Shown: positions 29,663-38,573 of the stretch, piece by piece
How the letters are laid out: the number at the start of each line of letters is the position of its first letter
Position numbering within the stretch: the stretch's first letter is position 1
DNA from: Gottschalkiaceae bacterium SANA
Lineage (GTDB): Bacteria > Bacillota > Clostridia > Tissierellales > GPF-1
DNA: 64,000 bases
Assembly: GCA_036323355.1 (NCBI GenBank)
Contig: AP028876.1
Coordinates: forward strand, 1,798,001 to 1,862,000
Reading direction: 5' to 3'
Position numbers and translations under genes: made by a program
Notes under the pieces: model-generated
Seen by the model: only the letters and a program-made list of their open reading frames with translations
The model's database searches: none
What the model was told of the DNA's origin: nothing

Positions 29663-30859
29663 ATGAAAGTTTTAGTTATTAATTGTGGAAGTTCATCATT
29701 GAAATATCAATTGATCGATATGACAGATCAGACTGTTCTTGCAAAAGGATTAGGCGAAAGAATTGGAATCGAAGGTGCCATTGTAACCCATGAGACACCG
29801 GGTAAGGAAAAACACATCGTTCAAAAGCCGATGGAAACACACAAAGAGGCTTTAGAAGTTGTTTTAGAATCCATCGTTGATCCGTCTGTAGGGGCGATTT
29901 CTTCATTGAAAGAAATTGATGCGGTTGGACATCGCGTTGTTCATGGTGGAGAGGAGTTCGCTTCTTCTGTTATGATCACAGATGCAGTAATTGCAGCTAT
30001 GGAAAAATGTTCAGAATTGGCTCCCTTACATAATCCGGCAAACTTAATTGGGATTCACGCATGCATGGAATTGATGCCTGGCGTGCCTATGGTTGGTGTT
30101 TTTGATACAGCCTACCATCAAACCATGGATAAGGCGACCTTCCTTTACGCCTTGCCATACGAGCTTTATGAGACACATAAAATCCGTCGATACGGATTCC
30201 ACGGAACCTCGCACAAATATGTTGCAGAGCGTGCTGCGGATATGATGGGCAAATCATTGGAAGATTTAAAATTGATTACATGCCACCTTGGAAACGGTGC
30301 TAGTGTTGCAGCGATTTCCGGAGGAAAAGTGGTTGACACAAGCATGGGATTCACACCGCTTGAAGGCTTGGTTATGGGTACTCGCTGTGGCGACATGGAT
30401 CCTGCCATCGTAACGTTTTTGATGGAAAAGGAAAACATGTCGATTGCAGAGGTTAACTCTTTAATGAATAAGCAATCCGGTGTATTAGGAATTTCAGGCG
30501 TAAGTAGTGATTTTCGCGATATTGAAGCGGCTGCGGCTGAAGGCAATGAGCGTGCGGAACTTGCATTGGCGAAATTCTATCTACGTGTCAGAAAATATAT
30601 TGGAGCATACCTAGTGGTTATGGGCGGAGTCGATGGCATCGTATTCACTGCTGGTTTGGGAGAAAACTCCAAGATTGCTCGCGCTGAGATTTGCAAGGAC
30701 CTTGCTGGTCTTGGTATTGAGATCGACGACGTGCGTAACGACATGAGAGGCAAAGAAGCCTTTATCCAAAAGGAAGACGCCTCCGTTGCTTTGATGTGTA
30801 TTCCAACAAATGAGGAATTAATGATTGCCAAGGATACTTTGTTATTAATCAAAGGATAA
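29663..30859 (+). CDS. ackA: Acetate kinase
   Basis: Acetyl phosphate + ADP to acetate + ATP, the main substrate-level ATP step of many anaerobes. 398 residues, full length. Landmarks: MKVLVINCGSSSLKYQL at the N-terminus, VGHRVVHGGE, FDTAYHQTM, RRYGFHGTSHKYV, CHLGNGASV and GLVMGTRCGDMDP. Butyrate kinase is excluded by these motifs. Phosphotransacetylase (pta), the usual neighbour in Clostridia, is not adjacent. It has its own promoter, and the next unit begins with a separate strong promoter directly after the stop. Confidence 0.97.
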   Translation: MKVLVINCGSSSLKYQLIDMTDQTVLAKGLGERIGIEGAIVTHETPGKEKHIVQKPMETHKEALEVVLESIVDPSVGAISSLKEIDAVGHRVVHGGEEFASSVMITDAVIAAMEKCSELAPLHNPANLIGIHACMELMPGVPMVGVFDTAYHQTMDKATFLYALPYELYETHKIRRYGFHGTSHKYVAERAADMMGKSLEDLKLITCHLGNGASVAAISGGKVVDTSMGFTPLEGLVMGTRCGDMDPAIVTFLMEKENMSIAEVNSLMNKQSGVLGISGVSSDFRDIEAAAAEGNERAELALAKFYLRVRKYIGAYLVVMGGVDGIVFTAGLGENSKIARAEICKDLAGLGIEIDDVRNDMRGKEAFIQKEDASVALMCIPTNEELMIAKDTLLLIKG

Positions 30860-30860
30860 C

Positions 30861-30889
30861 TTGACAAACGTTGGAAACCTCAATATAAT
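30861..30889 (+). promoter_or_regulatory. Consensus promoter of yceD-rpmF
   Basis: TTGACA (30861-30866), 17-base spacer, TATAAT (30884-30889): full consensus, starting one base after the ackA stop codon. Confidence 0.9.
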
Positions 30890-30915
30890 TAACTGTGCTG
30901 CATTGAGGTGATAAT

Positions 30916-31416
30916 ATGCGATATAATCTTGAAGTTTTTAAGAAAAGCGAAGAGCTCCAAACCTCATTTCATTCGGAATTCCAACTTCCGTTGGAGGATG
31001 CCTACAGATCCGTTTTACGGGTTCAAGGTCCGATCGTAATGACGGCTGAGTTATACCGAGTAGAGGATGAAATTTTATGCTACGGGAAATTCTCTTTTTC
31101 GACTATGGAGCACTGTACAAGGTGCTTGGATTCAATGCAGATTGAATTCAACTCAGAGTTTCGTGCGAAAATTGTTGCTGAAGACTTCACGGATGATTCT
31201 GAAGAATATTGTTTGCTCTACCGAGATGGTGAGTTAGCAATTGAGGAATTGATTCAAGAAGTAGTCCGCATCGAATACCCTTTACAGCATATTTGCGGAC
31301 TCGAATGCAAAGGACTTTGTCCAAGATGTGGTGTTAATTTGAATCATGAAAGTTGCCAATGCGAAAATGAGGATATTGATCCACGACTCGAGAAACTAAA
31401 GAATCTTTTTAAATAA
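30916..31416 (+). CDS. yceD: YceD/DUF177 family protein
   Basis: 166 residues. The family pattern is clear: CTRCLDSMQIEF in the middle and CKGLCPRCGVNLNHESCQC at the C-terminus, giving two Cys pairs that may bind zinc, and the final DPRLEKLKNL. DUF177 proteins are almost always encoded just before rpmF, as here (12-base gap), and are linked to 23S rRNA accumulation; the exact action is unknown. GAGGTGATAAT precedes the ATG. Confidence 0.93.
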   Translation: MRYNLEVFKKSEELQTSFHSEFQLPLEDAYRSVLRVQGPIVMTAELYRVEDEILCYGKFSFSTMEHCTRCLDSMQIEFNSEFRAKIVAEDFTDDSEEYCLLYRDGELAIEELIQEVVRIEYPLQHICGLECKGLCPRCGVNLNHESCQCENEDIDPRLEKLKNLFK

Positions 31417-31428
31417 GGAGGTGTCTCA

Positions 31429-31608
31429 ATGGCTGTACCTAAGAAAAGAACAACCAAAGCGAAACGTGATTCACGTCGAGCGAGCAATTCAAAGCGGGTA
31501 GCTGTACAATTAGTAAATTGCCCACAATGCCACGAGCCGAAACTGCCTCATCACGTATGTAAAGCATGTGGTTACTACGGGAGCAAGGAAGTTGTAGAAG
31601 CGAAATAA
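31429..31608 (+). CDS. rpmF: 50S ribosomal protein L32
   Basis: 59 residues: MAVPKKRTTKAKRDSRRA at the N-terminus and a zinc-ribbon with CPQC and CKAC, the C+ form. AAGGAGGTG at 31415-31423 precedes the ATG. Easily missed because of its size; full length for the family. Confidence 0.97.
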   Translation: MAVPKKRTTKAKRDSRRASNSKRVAVQLVNCPQCHEPKLPHHVCKACGYYGSKEVVEAK

Positions 31609-31611
31609 GAG

Positions 31612-31644
31612 ATAGAAGCAGCCTAGACTGCTTCTATTTTTTTT
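31612..31644 (+). terminator. Terminator after rpmF
   Basis: 10-bp perfect stem ATAGAAGCAG / CTGCTTCTAT with CCTAGA loop, followed by seven T. Confidence 0.93.
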
Positions 31645-31658
31645 GCCTATTTTTATGG

Positions 31659-31677
31659 TATAATAGCTAGGTATGAA
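31659..31677 (+). promoter_or_regulatory. plsX -10 box with overlapping FapR-like sequence
   Basis: TATAAT at 31659-31664; no clear -35 at 17 bases, where the preceding terminator T run lies. The minus strand of 31661-31677 reads TTCATACCTAGCTATTA, matching the Bacillus FapR operator TTAGTACCTAGTCTTAA at 11 of 17 positions, including the TACCTAG core. The -10 call is fair, the FapR call weak. Confidence 0.35.
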
Positions 31678-31694
31678 TAATAAGGAGGGATAGT

Positions 31695-32684
31695 ATGCGA
31701 ATTGCGATAGATACCCTGGGGGCAGACCTCGGTTCAGATAGAATCGCGAAAGGCGCCATTCAGGCGTTGGGACAATCCAAAGAAATATCGATCCTTCTCA
31801 TCGGAGATGAATTGGTTTTGAAGCCAGTGGTTACTCCGGATATTTCAGATCGAGTTTCCATTGTCCACACAAGAGAAAAAATTGAAACAACAGATAAACC
31901 GGTCATGGCGATTCGAAGGAAAAAACAAGCATCCATGGTTATGGGTTATCAATTGTTAAAAGAAGGAAAAGCCGATGCTCTAGTCTCTTGTGGCAATACG
32001 GGAGCCTTGTTGGCAGGGGGGCTTTTTCTCTCTGGTCGAATCAAGGGGATAGAACGACCTGCCTTGACGCCGGTGATCCCGACAATGGATGGACCTAAGA
32101 TTATGCTGGATGCAGGCGCAAATGTGGATTGCAAGGCAAAGTTTTTGCTGCAGTTTGCTCAAATGGGAAAAATCTATTCTGAACGTGTATTTGAAAAGAA
32201 GAATGCAAAAGTCGGATTGTTGAATATCGGCGCTGAACCTGGCAAGGGAAGCCAATTGTACAATGAAGCCTATGGACTGCTTGACGCATCTGTCGAGAAC
32301 TTTATTGGGAACGTGGAAGCGCGAGATGTGCTTGAGGGTAACTACGATGTTCTTGTGGCAGATGGATTTGCTGGAAATATTCTCTTGAAAGCTGTTGAAG
32401 GCACGGCTTCAACACTTTTCGGACTATTAAAGACATCATTCACGGCTAGCTTTTTCTCCAAATTGGCAGCCTTGATTATGAAAAAACCTCTTGGCGGGAT
32501 CAAAGATCGTTTTGATTACCACGAAGTGGGAGGGGCACCGCTTTTAGGCATTCAACATCCCGTTATTAAAGCCCATGGAAGTTCCGATGAAACCGCTATG
32601 ATGAATGCCGCTCTATTCGCGGAGAAATTCACAAAAGCGGGTGTGATACAAGCCATTCAGAAACTTAACAATGAGGAGGAGTAA
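31695..32684 (+). CDS. plsX: Phosphate acyltransferase PlsX
   Basis: Makes acyl phosphate from acyl-ACP, the acyl donor for PlsY in phospholipid synthesis. 329 residues. Seen: MRIAIDTLGADLGSDRIAKG (family usually has D-x-MGGD; here DTLGAD), ALVSCGNTGALLAGG, MLDAGANVDCK, NIGAEPGKGS, and VADGFAGNILLKAVEGTA. AAGGAGGGA precedes the ATG. Followed after two bases by acpP, so the carrier and the enzyme that uses it are co-expressed. fapR, fabD, fabG and fabF are not present here. Confidence 0.95.
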   Translation: MRIAIDTLGADLGSDRIAKGAIQALGQSKEISILLIGDELVLKPVVTPDISDRVSIVHTREKIETTDKPVMAIRRKKQASMVMGYQLLKEGKADALVSCGNTGALLAGGLFLSGRIKGIERPALTPVIPTMDGPKIMLDAGANVDCKAKFLLQFAQMGKIYSERVFEKKNAKVGLLNIGAEPGKGSQLYNEAYGLLDASVENFIGNVEARDVLEGNYDVLVADGFAGNILLKAVEGTASTLFGLLKTSFTASFFSKLAALIMKKPLGGIKDRFDYHEVGGAPLLGIQHPVIKAHGSSDETAMMNAALFAEKFTKAGVIQAIQKLNNEEE

Positions 32685-32686
32685 AC

Positions 32687-32917
32687 ATGCATTTTGAAAC
32701 CGTTCAAAATATTATTGCAGAGAATTTGGATATTGAAAAAGAGAAAATTCAATTGAACTCACGATTCAAAGAAGACCTTGATATGGACTCTATCGAATTG
32801 ATGGAAGTTGTCATGGCTTGTGAAGAAGAATTTGGTGTTGAATTTCCCATTGAAAATGCCGATTCCATCACAAGCGTGCAGGATGCGGTCAATCTAGTCA
32901 AAGATATAAAGAAATGA
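32687..32917 (+). CDS. acpP: Acyl carrier protein
   Basis: 76 residues, acidic four-helix carrier. The phosphopantetheine attachment is Ser35 in LDMDSIELME (most ACPs have DSLD or DSLE, so Ile is a mild variant). Start by GAGGAGGAG at 32673-32681. It lies between plsX and rnc, the typical Firmicutes position. Confidence 0.95.
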   Translation: MHFETVQNIIAENLDIEKEKIQLNSRFKEDLDMDSIELMEVVMACEEEFGVEFPIENADSITSVQDAVNLVKDIKK

Positions 32918-32935
32918 GCTCAATAGGGCTCATTT
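32912..32935 (+). terminator. Hairpin after acpP
   Basis: AAATGAGC / GCTCATTT with an 8-base loop, ending in TTTCTTCC. Overlaps the acpP stop; probably partial termination, since rnc follows 46 bases later without an obvious promoter. Confidence 0.55.
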
Positions 32936-32963
32936 CTTCCATACATAGAGAGGGGAGGGAACT

Positions 32964-33632
32964 ATGATTACAAAAATTCAATACACCTTTCAGGATGCAA
33001 ATCGATTAACTGAAGCATTAACCCATAGTTCGTATGCCAACGAACATCGAGAGCAAGGATTGAAATGCAATGAGCGATTGGAATTTCTGGGGGATTCAGT
33101 TTTAAGTATCGTAATCAGCGATTATATCTATCGCCGTTTCATGGATCTTGACGAGGGGGATTTAACAAAAATTCGTGCATCGATTGTCTGTGAAGACTCC
33201 CTTGCCATCGCAGCCAAGAAAATTGATTTGGGTCAGTTTTTGTACTTGGGAAAAGGGGAAGAGCTGACTGGTGGACGAAAAAGAAAATCAATTCTGGCTG
33301 ATGCATTTGAAGCGGTAATTGGAGCGATTTACTTGGATGGCGGAATCGAAGAGGCTCGTAGCTTTATTTCAGAATCACTAAAGGCAATTATCGACGCCGG
33401 AATTCACGGTCGATTGAACCGTGATTACAAAACGGAGTTTCAAGAGTATGTCCAACGAAATGGAGAAGTCGCTATACGTTACGATATTATTGATCAAACA
33501 GGTCCAGACCATTGCAAGGAATTTCAGGCAGCTGTTTATGTCGACAATCGATTGTATGGACAAGGTATCGGTTTCTCTAAAAAAGAAGCGGAGCAAGAAG
33601 CCGCACAAGATGCCCTAGAAAAATTGTCATAA
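32964..33632 (+). CDS. rnc: Ribonuclease III
   Basis: 222 residues. Cuts double-stranded RNA, including the pre-16S and pre-23S stems seen in this window. The catalytic signature NERLEFLGDSVL starts at residue 36, a second acidic site appears in ADAFEAVIGAIYLDGG, and the C-terminal dsRNA-binding domain runs from about residue 150 (DYKTEFQEYVQ) to KKEAEQEAAQDALEKL. GAGGGGAGGGA precedes the ATG. Confidence 0.97.
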   Translation: MITKIQYTFQDANRLTEALTHSSYANEHREQGLKCNERLEFLGDSVLSIVISDYIYRRFMDLDEGDLTKIRASIVCEDSLAIAAKKIDLGQFLYLGKGEELTGGRKRKSILADAFEAVIGAIYLDGGIEEARSFISESLKAIIDAGIHGRLNRDYKTEFQEYVQRNGEVAIRYDIIDQTGPDHCKEFQAAVYVDNRLYGQGIGFSKKEAEQEAAQDALEKLS

Positions 33633-33646
33633 AGAAGGTGAAGCAG

Positions 33647-36600
33647 GTGTATTTAAAAAGAATCGAAATGAAAGGATTCAAGTCTTTTGCCAATCGAACA
33701 GCATTGAACTTTGAGCCGGGAATCACCTGTATCGTTGGTCCGAACGGCAGTGGGAAGAGCAATATTTCTGATGCGATCAAATGGGTCTTGGGTGAACAAA
33801 GTTCCAAAGCCTTGCGGGGCGAAAAAATGGAAGATGTCATCTTTGCAGGAACCCACAAAAGAAAAGCAACGGGATACGCGGAAATTTCTTTGATCCTCGA
33901 TAACGAGGAACGTTCACTTCCTATTGATTATTCCGAAGTCGCTATTACCCGGAGGTTGTATCGTTCGGGAGAAAGTGTCTACGCCATCAACCGTAAATCT
34001 GTTCGACTAAAGGATATCCGAGATATTATGTTTGATACAGGACTGGGTGTTAATGGCTACTCCATGATCAGTCAAGGAAAAATTGATCATATTCTAAGCA
34101 AGGACTCTAGTGAACGCCGCGCGGTTTTTGAAGAAGCTGTGGGAATCGCGAAGATTAAGTCGAAAAAAGAAGAGACGGGTCGAAAGTTGGAGCGGACAGA
34201 ACAAAATCTGGAGCGAGTTCAAGATATATTGTTGGAACTTGAGCAACAATTAGAACCCCTTCAAGTGGAAGCTGAAGAAGCAAAGAAATACAAACTTCTT
34301 TTCGAAGACATGCGCAGCCTTGATGTCAGTTTGGTCATTAATGATCATGATCATACAAAAAAACGTGTGCTACAAATCCGGGAACGAAATGAATTCGCCC
34401 AAGAACGCCTAAGTCTACTTACAGACGATCGTATGAGGTTGAGGGAAAACCTTAACGAACGGGAGACTTTCTTTGTGGAAAAGGAAGAAGCCCTTCGCGA
34501 GGCAGAACAGGGCCATCAAACCTTACAAATTCAAAAGGCAAACCTGGATCATGAACACTCACGAATTAAGGAAAAGGAAGAGGCTCTAGAAAAAGAGCGC
34601 CTCGAATTGGAAGAAAAATCAGAAACGACAAAAGCCCTTCAAGTAAAAGAACGCGGCCGTTTTTCTATTATTGAAGAAGAGTTTTTAGCCTTAAATCGTG
34701 AATTGGATAACATCGAAACAGAATTAAGTCAATTGGACTCTGGAAATGAAGAACTTGAAAGCCAACGTACTTCCATGATGGAAGCCCTTGATCAAAAACG
34801 AAAGTCCCTTCACAATCTAACCAATAGGCTCTCGCAAGCCAAGGAACTTCACAACGAATACAGGCAAAAATATTTTGAGGTAGCCGGCGAAAAAAAACGG
34901 TACGAAGACCTGCTTCAACAACAGAATGAAAAGGCAATTACTAAAGAAGCAGAGTTAGAAAAAATAATGGCCAAGCAAAAGGAAGAAGCTGCAAGCTTAA
35001 CGAAAAATCAAGAAGCCTATGACGATAGCGGTTTAAAGCGGGAAAACTTGATCTATCAATTGCGAGAAGAAAAAAACACTTTGAGTCAGGTTGACCACGA
35101 CTTGGATCGCATTGGCAATAAAATTCAGTTTGAAAAACGCGCGATCGACGGATATGAGGGATATTTCCGCGGTGTCCGCCAAATTATGGGAGAACGTGAC
35201 AATGAACCCCAAATGAAAAAAAGAATTCTTGGTGTTGTCACAGACCTAATTGATGTACAACCTAAATACCACAAAGCCATTGAAACAGCTTTGGGTAATG
35301 CCCTTCAGAATATTGTGGTTCGTACGGAAGAAGACCTCAAATCCATTGTTCGCACTGTCAAGAAAAAGAGATTTGGTCGAATTACGATTTTACCCATGGA
35401 CTTGATTCGTCCAAATTCAATGCCGGAAAGGGATCAAGATGCTGGTATGCTTGCTTCTCAAGCAGTCAACTGCAAAGACGAGTTTATCCCAGTTGTTCAA
35501 TTCTTATTGGCAAGAACCTTTATTGCAGAAACCATGGATGAAGGCCTAGCCATCGCAAAAAAGACTAAAATGCGTTACCGCGTAGTGACCATTGACGGTA
35601 ACATGATTAGACCTGGCGGAGCTGTATCAACGGGTGAGTTGAATCGAGAAGGTGGTTTGCTGGAACGAAAAAGTCTCTTGTCTCAATATCAGCAGGAAAA
35701 AGAAACATACACCAACAAAAAACGGACCATTCAAACGCGGCTTCAAGGCATCGCCAAGGAACTGGAAGAACAGGAACATTTGATGCAAGAAAGCAAGGAC
35801 CGAAAAGACTTTATTGAAATTCAGGTAAAGACCTTGTTGAATCAAGTTACCTTCCTGCAGAGGGACCACGAAACCTTAATCCGAGAGAAACGCGGTTATC
35901 AAAACACTTACGAGCAATTGTGCCGTGATGAAGAACGAATGAGCCATCAAATTTCGCATGCTGATGAAGAACAAAATGACCTGACAGAGCAGCGAACGAT
36001 CCTCGAGACTGAAATTGAAGAGGGTTCCACGAAAATGAAAGATCTGGAGCGTAAGATGCTTAAAGATCTCAATGTTCGTCAACCAAAAGAAGTACAGCGG
36101 GCGTCTTTGCTGGAGAAGATTCACCATAAAGAATTTTTGCGTAACGAGTATCAAAACAGAATGAGCGCCTTTCAATCCCAGCTTGACGAGGGGCAATTTA
36201 ATCAAACAAGGAATCGCGAAGATCGAATCGGCATTCAAAGAAAGATCCAGGAACTTGATCAACAAATGATCCTGATGCTTTCACGTATGACAGATGCAGA
36301 GGAAAGGCGGAATGCTTTGACGCAAGAAATACAGGAAGCCAAGCAAACCAGTCAAAGTATGAACCAACGTTATTACGAAATCGATGATGAGTTGTCGGAG
36401 TTAAAAGATCGATTGCGAAAAGATGAAGTGAATCTTACCAAGAGTGAGATGCAAGAAAAACAACAGGTTGAATACCTTTGGGAGCAGTATCAAATGTCCA
36501 TCGCCATGGCTCGAAAAATTGCCCTTGAAGACTTCGCCGTCGCTACAGCACGAAGTACCGTTAAAGATCTTAAGAAACAAATACGGGACCTGGGAGAGGT

Positions 36601-37210
36601 CAATTTGACATCCATTCAAAAATTCGAGGAAGTCAATGAACGTTTCACTTTTCTCAGCCAACAGCAAGCGGATTTACTTTCTGCAAAAAAAGATCTAGAA
36701 TCTTTGATTCACGAATTGGTTGATTCTATGGAAAAGAGTTTTCTGGCTGAAATGGAAGCAATTCGCAAACAATTTACACAAACCTTTACCCATCTCTTTG
36801 GTGGAGGAGACGCCGATATTCAACTACTCGATCCATCTCAACCTTTGACCACGCCGATTCGCATCGTCGCACAACCACCAGGGAAGAAACTTTCTAACAT
36901 ATCGGTACTATCCGGTGGAGAAAAGGCTTTAACAGCAATCGCTTTGATGTTTGCGATTATTCAATTGAAACCCACGCCCTTTTGCGTGCTCGATGAGATT
37001 GAAGCAGCCCTAGATGACGCGAATATTAAACGGTTTACTGACTTTCTTCAGGAGCATTCTGCCATGTCTCAATTCATCATCATCACTCATAAGCAAGAAA
37101 CCATGCGCGCTGCAAAGGTCTTGTACGGGATTACCATGCCTGAAAAGGGAGTTAGTTCGGTTTTGTCTGTGAAATTGGAGGACCTGAAACCAGAGGAGTA
37201 TATTAATTAG
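33647..37210 (+). CDS. smc: Chromosome segregation protein SMC
   Basis: 1187 residues, typical length. ATPase head with Walker A GPNGSGKSN (from residue 31), Q-loop, then coiled-coil arm to about residue 490, hinge at about 525-640 (GVVTDLIDVQPKYHKAIETA; FIAETMDEG), return coiled coil, and C-terminal head with signature LSGGEKA (from 1088) and Walker B CVLDEIEAALDDAN. GTG at 33638 is in frame, but GTG at 33647 gives the family start MYLKRIEMKGFKSFA and has AGAAGGTGA ahead. ScpA/ScpB partners are not in this window. Confidence 0.97.
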   Translation: MYLKRIEMKGFKSFANRTALNFEPGITCIVGPNGSGKSNISDAIKWVLGEQSSKALRGEKMEDVIFAGTHKRKATGYAEISLILDNEERSLPIDYSEVAITRRLYRSGESVYAINRKSVRLKDIRDIMFDTGLGVNGYSMISQGKIDHILSKDSSERRAVFEEAVGIAKIKSKKEETGRKLERTEQNLERVQDILLELEQQLEPLQVEAEEAKKYKLLFEDMRSLDVSLVINDHDHTKKRVLQIRERNEFAQERLSLLTDDRMRLRENLNERETFFVEKEEALREAEQGHQTLQIQKANLDHEHSRIKEKEEALEKERLELEEKSETTKALQVKERGRFSIIEEEFLALNRELDNIETELSQLDSGNEELESQRTSMMEALDQKRKSLHNLTNRLSQAKELHNEYRQKYFEVAGEKKRYEDLLQQQNEKAITKEAELEKIMAKQKEEAASLTKNQEAYDDSGLKRENLIYQLREEKNTLSQVDHDLDRIGNKIQFEKRAIDGYEGYFRGVRQIMGERDNEPQMKKRILGVVTDLIDVQPKYHKAIETALGNALQNIVVRTEEDLKSIVRTVKKKRFGRITILPMDLIRPNSMPERDQDAGMLASQAVNCKDEFIPVVQFLLARTFIAETMDEGLAIAKKTKMRYRVVTIDGNMIRPGGAVSTGELNREGGLLERKSLLSQYQQEKETYTNKKRTIQTRLQGIAKELEEQEHLMQESKDRKDFIEIQVKTLLNQVTFLQRDHETLIREKRGYQNTYEQLCRDEERMSHQISHADEEQNDLTEQRTILETEIEEGSTKMKDLERKMLKDLNVRQPKEVQRASLLEKIHHKEFLRNEYQNRMSAFQSQLDEGQFNQTRNREDRIGIQRKIQELDQQMILMLSRMTDAEERRNALTQEIQEAKQTSQSMNQRYYEIDDELSELKDRLRKDEVNLTKSEMQEKQQVEYLWEQYQMSIAMARKIALEDFAVATARSTVKDLKKQIRDLGEVNLTSIQKFEEVNERFTFLSQQQADLLSAKKDLESLIHELVDSMEKSFLAEMEAIRKQFTQTFTHLFGGGDADIQLLDPSQPLTTPIRIVAQPPGKKLSNISVLSGGEKALTAIALMFAIIQLKPTPFCVLDEIEAALDDANIKRFTDFLQEHSAMSQFIIITHKQETMRAAKVLYGITMPEKGVSSVLSVKLEDLKPEEYIN

Positions 37211-37222
37211 GAGGCACAATTC

Positions 37223-38161
37223 TTGGAAAAGAAGAATGGTTTTTTTAAAAAATTATTTGGCGGCTTAGAAAAGACACGTCAACAACTGACCAATCGCATT
37301 TCGGCCCTGGTTAGCGGTCATAGCGAACTGGACGAAGAATTCTATGAAGAATTGGAAGAGATTCTGATTCTTTCTGATATGAGTTTTGATACGGTGGAAG
37401 CATTGGTTCAAGAAGTAAAAAAACGCGCAAAAAAAATGGGCGCAACAGAATCAAAACTAGCCGAAAGCTTAATTCGAGAGATCTTGATTGACTGGCTTAC
37501 CAATCATCCCAATGAAGCAAAGCCAAAATCGAAACCCCATATCCTTTTGGTTGTGGGCGTAAACGGTGCTGGAAAAACAACCACTTGTGGAAAAATTGCA
37601 GCCCTGGAAAAAAGAAAGGGACAACAAGTTATGCTTGCTGCTGCAGACACTTTTCGTGCCGCAGCCGTCGAGCAATTAATGGTTTGGGGCGAACGGGCTC
37701 AAGTGCCTGTTATCTCTCAGGGACAAGGTGCTGATCCAGCTGCTGTTGTATTTGACGCCGTTCAGGCGGCCAAGTCTAGAAATATCGATCTTTTAATCTG
37801 TGATACAGCAGGCCGCCTACACAATAAGAAAAACCTGATGCTGGAATTAGAAAAGATTCATCGGGTGCTTAAGCGTGAAGCAGCAGATGCCAGCATCGAA
37901 GTTTTACTCGTCTTAGATGCAACCACGGGTCAAAATGCCGTTCACCAGGCGAAAACCTTTCATGCCATTACCCCGCTTGATGGGATCATCCTAACCAAGC
38001 TGGACGGCAGCTCAAAAGGGGGCGTGATTGTCCCTATTGTGCAGGAGCTTCAGATCCCCATTCAATTTATTGGTGTAGGGGAAGGTCTCGATGATTTGCA
38101 GGAATTTAATGCTGAAAAATTTGTTGATGCATTATTTCCAGAAACCGTTGACAAAGCATAA
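37223..38161 (+). CDS. ftsY: Signal recognition particle receptor FtsY
   Basis: 312 residues. GTPase receptor that docks SRP-ribosome complexes at the membrane. A short N-terminal basic segment (KKNGFFKKLFGG) precedes the N domain; the G domain has GVNGAGKTTT (from residue 112), DTAGRLH and TKLDGSSKGG. It lacks the long acidic A domain of E. coli, normal for Firmicutes. TTG start after AGGAGGC (37209-37215). The partner ffh lies two genes downstream. Confidence 0.96.
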   Translation: MEKKNGFFKKLFGGLEKTRQQLTNRISALVSGHSELDEEFYEELEEILILSDMSFDTVEALVQEVKKRAKKMGATESKLAESLIREILIDWLTNHPNEAKPKSKPHILLVVGVNGAGKTTTCGKIAALEKRKGQQVMLAAADTFRAAAVEQLMVWGERAQVPVISQGQGADPAAVVFDAVQAAKSRNIDLLICDTAGRLHNKKNLMLELEKIHRVLKREAADASIEVLLVLDATTGQNAVHQAKTFHAITPLDGIILTKLDGSSKGGVIVPIVQELQIPIQFIGVGEGLDDLQEFNAEKFVDALFPETVDKA

Positions 38162-38176
38162 AAAAACAAGTATACT
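38148..38176 (+). promoter_or_regulatory. Promoter of ylxM-ffh inside the ftsY 3' end
   Basis: TTGACA (38148-38153), 17-base spacer, TATACT (38171-38176). The -35 lies within the last ftsY codons. Confidence 0.8.
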
Positions 38177-38214
38177 TTGATTACTGTCAAGCAAAAACCT
38201 TTACGAGGTGCAAG

Positions 38215-38565
38215 ATGAATATTGAAGATTTAGCATTGCATAATGATTTCTATGGAAAACTTTTAAGTGAAAGACAACAAGAAGTTGTTCATATGATATG
38301 TGAAGAAGATTTCAGTTTAACTGAAAGCGGAGAAAACCTAGGAATTACCAAACAGGCCGTATCCGAAGTGCTTAGACGTTCAACAAAAAAGCTTCAATCT
38401 TTCGAAGACAAACTTGGCATGATTCAGCGATTTCAAAAGGTTGTTTCTCAATTGCAAGCAATCGATCAAGAACTCGGAAGAATGGACGAAGTCCTCAACA
38501 AAGATCAACACAATAAAATTCAAGATATGCGACAACAAATACAAAATATGATGAAACAATTTTAG
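38215..38565 (+). CDS. ylxM: UPF0122 HTH protein YlxM
   Basis: 116 residues. Sigma-70 region 4-like helix-turn-helix (LSERQQEVVHMICEEDFSLT; NLGITKQAVSEVLRRSTKKLQ) followed by a coiled coil. YlxM is encoded next to ffh in most Firmicutes and is thought to influence the SRP pathway; whether it binds DNA or RNA is not settled. It has its own strong promoter and precedes ffh by 8 bases. Confidence 0.94.
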   Translation: MNIEDLALHNDFYGKLLSERQQEVVHMICEEDFSLTESGENLGITKQAVSEVLRRSTKKLQSFEDKLGMIQRFQKVVSQLQAIDQELGRMDEVLNKDQHNKIQDMRQQIQNMMKQF

Positions 38566-38573
38566 GTGATGAC

